A stretch of DNA of 64,000 bases from Devosia sp. (GTDB taxonomy: Bacteria; Pseudomonadota; Alphaproteobacteria; Rhizobiales; Devosiaceae). Location: NCBI RefSeq assembly GCF_028290435.1, contig NZ_JAQGJV010000003.1, positions 54,126-118,125 of the forward strand, in the 5' to 3' direction. Positions 1-7,738 of this stretch are shown here, piece by piece; position 1 is the stretch's first letter; every line of letters starts with the position of its first letter. The notes below the pieces were generated by a model that saw only the letters and a program-made list of their open reading frames with translations, was not told where the DNA came from and searched no databases. The translations under genes and the position numbers were made by a program.

Positions 1-101
1 CCAATATCACGCTGTCGTCCGACGCGATCAACGTGTCCTTCGAGGTGGTCTACGTCGCCACCGGCGAAAGCATGCGCGCCCAGGTGCCGTTCAGCAAATA
101 A
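1..101 (+). CDS. 3' end of an unidentified gene (partial)
   Basis: The frame starting at base 3 is open from the window edge and stops at TAA 99-101, giving the last 32 residues of a protein that ends in VPFSK. The tail alternates hydrophobic and polar residues (SFEVVYVATGE), as an edge beta-strand would. Too little is visible to assign a family. It converges with the DUF2182 gene that ends at 160. DUF2182 genes are often found beside DUF1326 genes, so DUF1326 is one possibility, but nothing seen here proves it. Confidence 0.5.
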   Translation, partial: NITLSSDAINVSFEVVYVATGESMRAQVPFSK

Positions 102-159
102 GCATCGCCAGGCGTTAGAAATGCAAACGGGCGGCCACTGGCCGCCCGAATTGTTGAAA

Positions 160-849
160 TCACGCGGCCGCGGTGCTGGCTGCTCTGCTGTGCCCCCGCA
201 TCAGGCGTTCGAGAACGACCATCCCCAACGTCAATGCGACCATCCATGCCAGGTTCATCGATCCTCCGGCCAACTGCAGGCAAATCATGGCGGACGTAAC
301 CGGCAGCTGATCTATTGCGCGTGAAACGCCCTGAGCCAAAGGCCCGCCCCATGCCGTCGATGAAGGAACGCGGCTGCCCGCCAGCAGCAGACCAACGGCG
401 ACAACAATCAGCGCTATTTGCCACTCAAGATCCGGCGGCTGCCCAGCCACCAGAAGCCCCAGCGACTCCATCGCCCACTCAACCGCGGCCGCAGCGACGA
501 TAATCGGTCCAATCAGGCACAGATGACCAATTCCATAGGCCAGCGATGCCGTGAGGAACCCGTAGCTGGAACGCCATCGCCAGCCCGCAGAGACCAATGC
601 CGTGATCCTACACGGCACCAGCATTGCGGTCATCATGGCGGCCCACATCGCCACAAGGCCCACTAGCCGTCCCTCATCCCATGGGTGAGCGAAGGCGAAT
701 ACCCCATTGGCGCCGCATAGCTCCGCCAGCCTGCCGCTGCCCGGATTGGCGAGCGACCACCAGGCCAGCGTGCCAAGCAGTGCCGCCGCCAGGGCGACCA
801 GCCAGGCCTTGGGATAGCGATAGACCTCGTTCGTCATCTGGCCCGCCAT
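160..849 (-). CDS. DUF2182 integral membrane protein
   Basis: A protein of about 229 residues with several hydrophobic helices. The family hallmark AMWAAMMTAMLVP (a W-x-x-M-x-x-A-M-M-x-P type motif) sits in the second helix, and the C-terminal helix pair carries GGSMNLAWM and LER, as in other DUF2182 proteins. Function is not established; the family has been described as predicted metal-binding membrane proteins. It starts 38 bases after the amine oxidase stop on the same strand, so it is probably cotranscribed. ATG 849 and ATG 837 are both possible starts; 849 was chosen to keep the longer N-terminus. A short GC hairpin (860-879) lies between the two genes. Confidence 0.75.
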   Translation of the reverse strand: MAGQMTNEVYRYPKAWLVALAAALLGTLAWWSLANPGSGRLAELCGANGVFAFAHPWDEGRLVGLVAMWAAMMTAMLVPCRITALVSAGWRWRSSYGFLTASLAYGIGHLCLIGPIIVAAAAVEWAMESLGLLVAGQPPDLEWQIALIVVAVGLLLAGSRVPSSTAWGGPLAQGVSRAIDQLPVTSAMICLQLAGGSMNLAWMVALTLGMVVLERLMRGHSRAASTAAA

Positions 850-887
850 GGAAACGAGACCGGGGCCTTGCGACCCCGGCCGGACGA

Positions 888-2861
888 TCAGCAGTGGCAG
901 GTCGGTGCGCCGCCATCGGCCAGCACACTGGCCTTGTTGACCTCGCGCGGCAGGTCGTTGGACGGGTTGAGGTTGAAGAACCCCGAGGGCATCAGCGAGA
1001 AACCCGACGACATGCAGGGCTGCACCGGAAAATCCTCGGGCCGCACCACGTGATGCAGGCCGAAGCAGTGCCAAACCACGATGTCGGTATTCTCCACCGG
1101 CCGGTCCTGCTTGACCACCTCGGCCAGGCCATGGCTGCCGTCGGAATTGCAGACATATTCGCCCGCCGGATAGCGCTCATCCTCGTTGAAGGGCGTGACC
1201 CAGATGTGGTTGCGGACGAAATTCGAGCGCTGCCCGGACGGACCATCCTCGTTGAGGAATGGTGTCACGCAATCGGGCGTATGCAGCCGATAACCCACTG
1301 GCCTGCCCAGCTTGTTGAGCTTGTTGGGGTTAATCACCCGCCAGGTGCGCTGCGTGTCGGCATTAGCGCGGCGTGCGGCGCCCAGCTCGGTCTTGAGCAC
1401 CGTCTCCTCGGCATAAAAGCCGTTGCCGTATTTGTTGGTCGGGCCCATCGGCTCGGCCTTGCTGTTGACCTCGACGACACTGTTGCCGCCGCCATCCAGG
1501 TCCATATCCAGACGAGCACAGAAGATATGCTGGTGGATCGGCGCGGACAGGCCGGGCGACACTTCGCTGGCGAATTTGCCGGGCTCACCCGGATCGCACG
1601 CCATGGTATCGACGATGCCCGTCGCCTTGACCTCGCATTCGATCTCGCCGGCCTGGTCGAGATACCAGTATTGCGCATACTCGTAATTGCCCACGGTATT
1701 GACACAGGAGATCACCAGCCGACGGCCGCGGCGCAGCTCGGTGCGGTCGACGCGAAAATCCCAGTGCTTCCACAGGATGCCGGTATCCTCCTCGTGGATG
1801 CAGATGCCCTTTTCGATGGTGATGGTGCTGCCATCGAGGCCGCAATAATGGGAATCCAGATAATGGATGGCGCCCAGGCAATCGCAGCCGAGCTTGAGCG
1901 AGTGGTTGAACTTGCCGAAGCCGTACTCGCCGATATCGAAGATGTTCTTGCGATAATGGCCGCGCTCCGGCGAGCCATAGGGCACCACCAGTTCGGCCAG
2001 CGCGGCGCGGCGCACCACGGGGCGGCCGTCATAGCGGATGTCGTGCAGGATGATGCCGTCGCGGGGCGAGAAGCCGATGCCCAGCGTCCACTTGTCCCAC
2101 GCGATGGCATGGCCATCCATGGTGAAGCTGGTGCCTTCGGGCTGCACCACGTCGAGCGGCTTCATCGGCGCGCGCGGCGCCGGCATGAATTCGGGATCGT
2201 AGGGCACATCGATCATCGGGATCGGCGGGCCGCCATGATCATCGATGCGCAGGATTTCGCCGGTCTTGACGTCGATCGATACGTTCAGGCCATCGATCGG
2301 ATGGGCATAGAAATTCTCGTTGGCATAGAGCCGCAGCCAGCAATGCACATAGGAGATCATGTGGCCCTCCTCTTCGGGATGGCCGAAATTGCCGCCGGAC
2401 CAGCTGTCGACGCAGACCCCCGTCATGTCGGTGATGCCGCGCTTGCGGCAGGCTTCGATGAAGGCCGGATCGGCCTTGACCACGCGCTCGACGTCGAGCA
2501 GTTGCTCGACCTGGAACGCCGAATGAGCCGTGGGGAAATTGCGGCGGAAGGTGATGGCCGGTTTGCCTGTCGCCACATAGGCCTGCCACACGCCCGGCCG
2601 ATCCTTGTGCGAGATGTTGATGCGGGCTTCCCGCAGCAGCGGCTTGCCGGCGAGATAGTCGCGCCAGGCCTGGGGGCTGGGTTCGCGCAGGTCGATATTG
2701 CCGAACAGGGCGCCCGGCCCCAGCTCGGGATCGGCCTTGACCACATCGACAACGGCCTTGATTTCGTCGGGGCCGAGTGGCGCCAGCGCCCGCAGATAGG
2801 CGGGCGGCGGCAGGGCGGCCTGGCCCTTCGCCTGCGGGGCAGCCGTGTGAACGTGCGTCAT
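888..2861 (-). CDS. tynA: primary-amine oxidase (copper/topaquinone)
   Basis: Oxidises primary amines to aldehydes, releasing ammonia and hydrogen peroxide. The protein is 657 residues, normal for bacterial enzymes. The cofactor motif is NTVGNYEY, with the Tyr that becomes topaquinone at about residue 393. The catalytic-base Asp is in FDIGEY (about 309). The copper ligands are the HxH pair in PIHQHIF (443, 445) and the His of VVWHCFG (598). No signal peptide is visible, so a cytoplasmic enzyme like the Arthrobacter type is likely. ATG 2861 is preferred because GGAG lies about 6 bases upstream; ATG 2873 is an alternative. The gene symbol is by family; the substrate is unknown. Confidence 0.92.
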   Translation of the reverse strand: MTHVHTAAPQAKGQAALPPPAYLRALAPLGPDEIKAVVDVVKADPELGPGALFGNIDLREPSPQAWRDYLAGKPLLREARINISHKDRPGVWQAYVATGKPAITFRRNFPTAHSAFQVEQLLDVERVVKADPAFIEACRKRGITDMTGVCVDSWSGGNFGHPEEEGHMISYVHCWLRLYANENFYAHPIDGLNVSIDVKTGEILRIDDHGGPPIPMIDVPYDPEFMPAPRAPMKPLDVVQPEGTSFTMDGHAIAWDKWTLGIGFSPRDGIILHDIRYDGRPVVRRAALAELVVPYGSPERGHYRKNIFDIGEYGFGKFNHSLKLGCDCLGAIHYLDSHYCGLDGSTITIEKGICIHEEDTGILWKHWDFRVDRTELRRGRRLVISCVNTVGNYEYAQYWYLDQAGEIECEVKATGIVDTMACDPGEPGKFASEVSPGLSAPIHQHIFCARLDMDLDGGGNSVVEVNSKAEPMGPTNKYGNGFYAEETVLKTELGAARRANADTQRTWRVINPNKLNKLGRPVGYRLHTPDCVTPFLNEDGPSGQRSNFVRNHIWVTPFNEDERYPAGEYVCNSDGSHGLAEVVKQDRPVENTDIVVWHCFGLHHVVRPEDFPVQPCMSSGFSLMPSGFFNLNPSNDLPREVNKASVLADGGAPTCHC

Positions 2862-2995
2862 CGTCTTCTCCATCAATGGTCACCGAATGCACCCCGCCAC
2901 GCCGCGAGGCGGACGGGGCAAGGTCGTCGCTGGAGCCACAGTCATCCTTCGTCCGATAGCCGACCAGACAAACGGCCCCGAACCGCCCCAATTTT

Positions 2996-3010
2996 CGGAC
3001 GCTGGGTCAA
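2996..3010 (+). promoter_or_regulatory. shared motif copy 1 (amine oxidase upstream)
   Basis: CGGACGCTGGGTCAA, followed by TCGCGC. It is identical over 15 bases to the copy upstream of the aldehyde dehydrogenase gene (15492) and 13 of 15 to the copy upstream of the GMC oxidoreductase gene (4058). It lies 135 bases upstream of the amine oxidase start. It is a candidate operator for the AraC regulator encoded next to it; binding is inferred, not shown. Confidence 0.55.
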
Positions 3011-3174
3011 TCGCGCTCCAACCCTCTAGGAGCTTCGGCACGTGGCGCAGGTCATTCGGAGGGGCAAAAAGCCCCGGTAATGGGGCGTTTTCCGGCCATC
3101 TCCGGCAATGGCGACCGGTGTCGCCGCCGGCTAGCCAACAGCCCGGCTTTCGTTGACGCGGGGCCGCCCTTCTG

Positions 3175-3193
3175 TTGAACTGTGACAGTTCAA
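3175..3193. promoter_or_regulatory. 19-base perfect palindrome upstream of the AraC gene
   Basis: TTGAACTGTGACAGTTCAA: two 9-base arms around a single G. It ends 42 bases before the regulator ATG, where an operator could block or aid transcription. The sequence does not match the 15-bp motif shared by the enzyme genes, so a second DNA-binding protein may act here. Confidence 0.5.
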
Positions 3194-3235
3194 AGGCCCG
3201 CCCCAACCGGGCGGGAACAAGGCATGGAGGGAGGC

Positions 3236-4036
3236 ATGACGGGCATTCTTGGAGCCTACCGGGGCAATTTCGGCCGAGTGACGGTCCTCGACATCACGCG
3301 CCCCATCACGAACCATGCCCATCCCGATATCCACATGCTGTTTGCCCTCTCGGGCGCCCCGCGCGGCATGCAGGTGGAGAGCGAACGCATTCACCTGACC
3401 CGCGACAACTGGATCCTGGTCAATCCGTGGCAGCGCCATTTCGACATTGCCGAGCAATGCATCTCGCCGACCCAGATCCTGGCCCTCTACATCAACCGCG
3501 ACTGGTGCAACGAGCGCTTCATGTGGCCCACTTTCGCGGGGAGCCAATGCCCGATGTCGCCGGCGATCCGGCAGCGCGTCGATATGCTGGCGCGCCTCGT
3601 CGGCAATGGTGAGTCGCTCGATAGCGCCTGGGTCGAGCCGCTCGTCGCCTCGATCATGATCGAGGCCGCCAGGCTCGCGCCCACCCGCCAAGCCGGACGG
3701 GGGGCGATGGATTTCCGCATCCGCCGCGCCCTCATGATGCTCAAGGACCACGCCAGGGTGGGATCGGACTTCCAGGCACTGGCCCGCAGCGTCGGCCTGT
3801 CCCGCTCGCGCTTTTTCGAGCAGTTCAAGAATTCCATCGGCATCGCGCCGAACATGTATGTGGATGGCCTCCTGATCGAACGGGCCATCGGCCTGCTCGA
3901 ACAGTCCGACCAGCCGCTCGACGACATTTCCGAGACCCTGGGCTTTTCGGCGCAATCAAGCTTCACGCGCTTCTTCAAGGAGCGGGTCGGCTTTCCGCCA
4001 AGCACGTTGCGACAGGCCAGTTCCGCGCACCAATAA
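3236..4036 (+). CDS. AraC-family transcriptional regulator
   Basis: A 266-residue protein with an N-terminal cupin-like sensor region (His-rich NHAHPDIHMLF near residues 26-36) and a C-terminal double helix-turn-helix (about 160-262). The second HTH contains the usual DDISETLGFSAQSSFTRFFK, ending in P-S-T-L-R. ATG 3236 was chosen because GGAGGGAGGC precedes it directly; an ATG 12 bases upstream overlaps that ribosome-binding sequence. It lies between amine oxidase (divergent) and GMC oxidoreductase (codirectional), both preceded by a common motif, so it probably activates them in response to an amine, alcohol or aldehyde. Confidence 0.9.
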   Translation: MTGILGAYRGNFGRVTVLDITRPITNHAHPDIHMLFALSGAPRGMQVESERIHLTRDNWILVNPWQRHFDIAEQCISPTQILALYINRDWCNERFMWPTFAGSQCPMSPAIRQRVDMLARLVGNGESLDSAWVEPLVASIMIEAARLAPTRQAGRGAMDFRIRRALMMLKDHARVGSDFQALARSVGLSRSRFFEQFKNSIGIAPNMYVDGLLIERAIGLLEQSDQPLDDISETLGFSAQSSFTRFFKERVGFPPSTLRQASSAHQ

Positions 4037-4057
4037 GCGCGCCTGTCTGCAAAAAGT

Positions 4058-4072
4058 CGGACGCTCCGTCAA
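4058..4072 (+). promoter_or_regulatory. shared motif copy 2 (GMC oxidoreductase upstream)
   Basis: CGGACGCTCCGTCAA followed by ATCGCGC, 57 bases before the GMC oxidoreductase ATG. It differs from copies 1 and 3 only at GG to CC in the middle. Its 3' end is about where a -35 element would be if GCTAGTCT (4093-4100) holds the -10. That is the placement expected for an AraC-type activator that contacts RNA polymerase. Confidence 0.55.
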
Positions 4073-4129
4073 ATCGCGCCTGGAGAAACCGGGCTAGTCT
4101 CCCCTCCAACAACGGAGGAGGCCACAATC

Positions 4130-5836
4130 ATGGTCGAGACGGCACAGCATCTCATTATCGGCGGCGGATCGGCGGGCTGCGTGCTGGCAGCACGGCTGAC
4201 GGAGGACCCGGACGTAACCGTCATCCTCGTCGAGGCGGGTGCGGACCTGACGCGGGCCTCGATGGAGCCGCATGTGCGCAGCCGCTATCCCGGGAAGGCC
4301 TATCTCGACGTCAACAATATCTGGCCCGATCTCAAGGCCTATTTCGGCCCGGCGACGGGCAAGGGTGAACGGCATGACCGGCGCTATGAGCAAGGACGCC
4401 TGCTTGGCGGCGGCTCAGCCGTCAACGCCATGGTGGCCAATCGCGGCGCCCCTTCGGACTATGACGAATGGGTCGGGGCCGGCGCGCCGGGCTGGTCGTT
4501 CGAGGAGGTCCTACCCTATTTCCGAAAGCTTGAGCACGATGCGGACTTCAACGGCCCTTATCACGGCAAGGACGGTCCGCTGCCAGTGCGGCGGATTTCG
4601 GACGCCAAGATGTCGCCCTATGTGACGGCGCTGTCCGACGTCTTCGAAACACAGCGCTTCGCCCGCCGTGACGACCAGAATGGGGTGTGGGAAGACGGGG
4701 TCTATGTCGGCGCCATCGCGGTGACTGACAAAGGCGAGCGCGCGCCGACCTCGATCGTCTACCTCACGCCCGAAGTGCGGGCGCGACGGAACCTTACCAT
4801 CATCAGCGGACACCTGGCCGAGCGGCTATCGCTTGAGGGCAATCGCGTGGTGGGCGCACAGATCGCCCCAACCGCGGGCGGCGCCAGCCGGACAATCACG
4901 GCGCAACAAGTAACCGTATCGGCCGGCGCCATCCATACGCCGACCTTGCTGATGCGCAGCGGCATCGGGCCGGGCGCGCAACTGCAGGCGCAGGGCATCG
5001 CAGTTGTCGCCGATCGCCCCGGCGTTGGCGGCAACCTGATGGAGCACCCTTCGACCGCCGTTAGCACCTACCTGCCCCCGGCAATGCGGCTGGCCGATCT
5101 CGACGAGCATCATGACCACGCCATCCTGCGCTTTACCTCCGACCTGCCGAATGCGCCGGCCGGAGACATGCACGCGGCCATGATCGCACGATCCGGCTGG
5201 CACTCCATCGGCCAGCGGATCGGTACCCTGTTCATCTGGCTCAACAAGCCCTATTCGCGCGGCAAGCTCAGCCTGACCAGCGCCGATCCGCACGCCGAGC
5301 CGCTGGTGGATTTCGCTATGCTGTCCGACCCGCGCGACCTGCCTCGACTGCGCTATGGCTTCCGGGTGGGCGCCGCGGGCCTGCTCGGACTGGCGCAACG
5401 CGGCGCCACCGGTCCGGTGTTTCCCACCAGCTATTCGGCACGCGTGGCGGCGGTCGGAGGACCGGGCCTCGCCAACATGCTGCAGCGCGGTGCCTTTTCC
5501 GCCATGCTGGACGCCGCCGGTCCGGCGCGGCCATGGCTGGTCCGCAATGTCATTACCTTGGGCCTGGAACTCGAAAAGCTGCTGACCGACCAAGCGGCGC
5601 TCGACGATTTCCTCCGCGCCTCCGTGGGCGGCGTGTGGCATGCCTCGGGCACCTGCCGCATGGGCCGCAGCGACGATGTCGGCGCCGTGACGAATGCGGC
5701 GGGCAAGGTCTATGGCGTCGAGGGCCTGCGGATTTGCGACGCCTCGCTGATGCCCTCGATCCCGCGGGCCAATACCAATGTTCCCACCATCATGATGGCC
5801 GAACGCATCGCCGATCTGATTAAGCAGGGCCATTGA
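4130..5836 (+). CDS. GMC-family FAD oxidoreductase (choline dehydrogenase-like)
   Basis: A 568-residue flavoprotein that oxidises an alcohol to an aldehyde; the substrate is unknown. The FAD-binding GGGSAG is at residues 11-16 and the VEAG strand end is near 35. GMC signature 1 is LLGGGSAVNAMVANRG, and signature 2 is GAIHTPTLLMRSGIGP. The catalytic pair is His504 (VWHASGTCRMG) and Asn548 (PRANTNVPTIM). The start has a strong GGAGGAGG sequence. No signal peptide is seen. The upstream regulator and shared motif link it to the amine oxidase and the distant aldehyde dehydrogenase. Confidence 0.9.
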   Translation: MVETAQHLIIGGGSAGCVLAARLTEDPDVTVILVEAGADLTRASMEPHVRSRYPGKAYLDVNNIWPDLKAYFGPATGKGERHDRRYEQGRLLGGGSAVNAMVANRGAPSDYDEWVGAGAPGWSFEEVLPYFRKLEHDADFNGPYHGKDGPLPVRRISDAKMSPYVTALSDVFETQRFARRDDQNGVWEDGVYVGAIAVTDKGERAPTSIVYLTPEVRARRNLTIISGHLAERLSLEGNRVVGAQIAPTAGGASRTITAQQVTVSAGAIHTPTLLMRSGIGPGAQLQAQGIAVVADRPGVGGNLMEHPSTAVSTYLPPAMRLADLDEHHDHAILRFTSDLPNAPAGDMHAAMIARSGWHSIGQRIGTLFIWLNKPYSRGKLSLTSADPHAEPLVDFAMLSDPRDLPRLRYGFRVGAAGLLGLAQRGATGPVFPTSYSARVAAVGGPGLANMLQRGAFSAMLDAAGPARPWLVRNVITLGLELEKLLTDQAALDDFLRASVGGVWHASGTCRMGRSDDVGAVTNAAGKVYGVEGLRICDASLMPSIPRANTNVPTIMMAERIADLIKQGH

Positions 5837-5845
5837 TGGGTCCAA

Positions 5846-5872
5846 GGCATGGGCGACACAATCGCCCATGCC
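5846..5872. terminator. hairpin between convergent genes
   Basis: Perfect 11-bp stem GGCATGGGCGA / TCGCCCATGCC with loop CACAA, placed between the GMC oxidoreductase stop (5836) and the permease stop (5880). There is no clear T-run on either side, so it may stop transcription only weakly or protect both 3' ends. Confidence 0.55.
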
Positions 5873-5879
5873 GCCATGC

Positions 5880-6758
5880 CTACTTGCCGTAGCCCTGGCT
5901 CAAGCCACGGATGAACTGGCGCGAGAACACGGTGAACAGCAGCACCAGCGGCACCGCGCCCAGGGTCAGCGCCGCGAGCAGCGCCGGATAATCGTTGAGG
6001 AACTGGCCGACGAATTGCTGCACACCCAGCGTGACGGTCTGGTTGGCGCGGCCCGGCGCCAGGATCAGCGGGAACCACAGATCGTTCCAGATCGGCAGCA
6101 TGGAGACGGTCGCCACGGCGGCGAGCCCCGGCCGCACCAGCGGCAGTGCGATCAGGAAGGTCTGCCACTCATTGGCGCCGTCCATGCGGGCAGCTTCCTT
6201 GAGCTCGCTTGGCACGGTGCGGAAATAGGTCATCATCAAGGTGACGGCCAGCGGGATGCTCATGGCCGTATAGACCAGGATCAGCGACAGCAGCGTATCC
6301 ATGATGCCCAGCGCCACCATGGTCTTGATGATCGGAATGGTCCCCAGCCGGATCGGCAGCATGACGCCGACGATGAAGAATGCCGCGAGGTACGGTACGA
6401 TCCGGATGCGATATTCGACCAGCGCATAGGCGGCGAGGGTCGAGAAAACCACCGTCAGCGCCACCGAGGACAGTGTGACGATCAGGCTATTGGCATAGTT
6501 GCCGAAGAAATTGCCGCGCGACAGCACGCGGGCATAGCCCTGCAGATTGAACGTCTCGGGCGTCGGCAGCGCAAACGGACCATTAAAGATGGCCGGCGTC
6601 GTCTTGAACGAATTGAGGATGACGACGAAAATCGGGCCGAGCGCCAGCACGACGAAGGCAATCAGCGCCACATGAACGACGATGCGTTCCAGGGTCCAGC
6701 GCCGCGCGTCGCGTGATGCACCGATGGTTTGGGGACGAGCGATATCGAGCGTGGTCAT
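5880..6758 (-). CDS. carbohydrate ABC transporter permease, MalG type
   Basis: A 292-residue inner-membrane permease with about six helices. The cytoplasmic EAA loop reads KEAARMDGANEWQTF (about 187-201), which docks onto the ATPase. It follows the MalF-type permease after 10 bases and is the last gene of the binding protein-permease-permease operon on this strand. The matching ATPase is probably the one encoded at 12962 on the opposite strand. The family is certain; the sugar is inferred only from neighbouring genes. Confidence 0.92.
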   Translation of the reverse strand: MTTLDIARPQTIGASRDARRWTLERIVVHVALIAFVVLALGPIFVVILNSFKTTPAIFNGPFALPTPETFNLQGYARVLSRGNFFGNYANSLIVTLSSVALTVVFSTLAAYALVEYRIRIVPYLAAFFIVGVMLPIRLGTIPIIKTMVALGIMDTLLSLILVYTAMSIPLAVTLMMTYFRTVPSELKEAARMDGANEWQTFLIALPLVRPGLAAVATVSMLPIWNDLWFPLILAPGRANQTVTLGVQQFVGQFLNDYPALLAALTLGAVPLVLLFTVFSRQFIRGLSQGYGK

Positions 6759-6768
6759 GTTTGCCCTC

Positions 6769-7656
6769 CTAAACCATATGTGCGCGAAGGCGGCGTTGCA
6801 CCAGCCAGAAATAGCCGCCCGTCACCAGCAACATGATGGTGAAGATGACCGTGGCCACCGTGGCACCGATGTCGAGATCGGCCACCTGCCCGCTTGAGCC
6901 GAAGAAGCTGCGATAGAAGAACGTGCCCAGGATATCGGTCGAATAGTTGGGACCGGGTGCCGAACCATTGAGGGCGAAGACGAGGTCGAAACCGTTGAAG
7001 GTCCAGATGAAGGTCAGGATGACGATCAGCCCGAACTGCGGCACGATCAGCGGGAACTTGATGTCCCAGAAAATGCGCCACGGGCTGGCCCCATCCAGCC
7101 GCGAGGCCTCGACCAGGTCATTGGGCACCGCCAGCAGCGCGCTATAGAGAAACACCATCGGAATGCCGACATATTGCCACACGCTCATCAGCGAGATGGT
7201 GGTCAGCGCCGTGCTCGGATTGCCCAGCAGCGGAAAGCCCACCAATCCCCAGAGCGGATTGATGATCAGCCGCCAGATGAACCCGACAATGACCACCGAC
7301 AGCGTCGCCGGAATGAACAATAGCGTGCGGTAAACGCCCTCGCTGCGACGCAAAACGCCCGAGGTCAGCAGCGCCGCCAGCAACAGCCCGATCGGCACTT
7401 CGACGATGACATGGACCGCGAAATACTTGGCCGAATTGGCCAGCGCATTCCAGAACCGGGCGCTCACCACCGGCTGGGTGAACAGATAGACATAGTTGGA
7501 GAGGCCGACGAACAGATTACCAGCCTCGCCATCGGTGTCGAAGAAACTCATGACGATGGAGCTGAACAGCGGCACCACCGCGAACAGCAGATAGACGGCC
7601 AGGGCCGGCAGCACGAAAAGGAACAGACTCCAGCGAGCCGTTGCGGGGCGTGTCAC
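6769..7656 (-). CDS. carbohydrate ABC transporter permease, MalF type
   Basis: A 295-residue permease. The first helix begins at about residue 10 (SLFLFVLPALAVYLLF), and the EAA loop is EASRLDGASPWRIFWDIKFP. It forms the heterodimeric channel with the MalG-type partner encoded immediately downstream. A hairpin (7698-7725) separates it from the upstream binding-protein gene and may let the binding protein be made in excess. Confidence 0.92.
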   Translation of the reverse strand: MTRPATARWSLFLFVLPALAVYLLFAVVPLFSSIVMSFFDTDGEAGNLFVGLSNYVYLFTQPVVSARFWNALANSAKYFAVHVIVEVPIGLLLAALLTSGVLRRSEGVYRTLLFIPATLSVVIVGFIWRLIINPLWGLVGFPLLGNPSTALTTISLMSVWQYVGIPMVFLYSALLAVPNDLVEASRLDGASPWRIFWDIKFPLIVPQFGLIVILTFIWTFNGFDLVFALNGSAPGPNYSTDILGTFFYRSFFGSSGQVADLDIGATVATVIFTIMLLVTGGYFWLVQRRLRAHMV

Positions 7657-7697
7657 GATACGTACCTTCTCAACTGAGGCGCCTGGCGATCAAGAGC

Positions 7698-7725
7698 GCA
7701 TGCCGAACCATATGGCCCGGCATGC
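7698..7725 (-). other. intercistronic hairpin after the binding-protein gene
   Basis: GCATGCCG and CGGCATGC form an 8-bp stem whose loop contains a second palindrome, CCATATGG. It lies in the 82-base gap between the binding-protein stop and the MalF start. Hairpins here are a known device for stabilising binding-protein mRNA and lowering permease output. That role is inferred from position. Confidence 0.5.
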
Positions 7726-7738
7726 TGTAGGGCGAGGA

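Larger units (their letters stand above)
2862..3235. other. divergent intergenic region of amine oxidase and AraC gene
   Basis: This 374-base region separates the two divergent starts and has no convincing gene. It holds one copy of the CGGACGCTGGGTCAA motif (2996-3010), a run of short GC-rich inverted repeats around 3061-3085 (GGGGCAAAAAGCCCC), and a 19-base palindrome (3175-3193) just upstream of the regulator gene. Confidence 0.6.

Noticed and set aside
624..3029. Very long open frame on the plus strand opposite the amine oxidase gene
   Set aside because: High-GC antisense shadow: no domain or ribosome site, while the minus frame has all catalytic motifs of amine oxidase.
3175..3193. Palindrome as an SOS box (GAAC-N7-GTTC)
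   Set aside because: Alphaproteobacterial LexA boxes are direct repeats GTTC-N7-GTTC; this is an inverted form upstream of a catabolic regulator.
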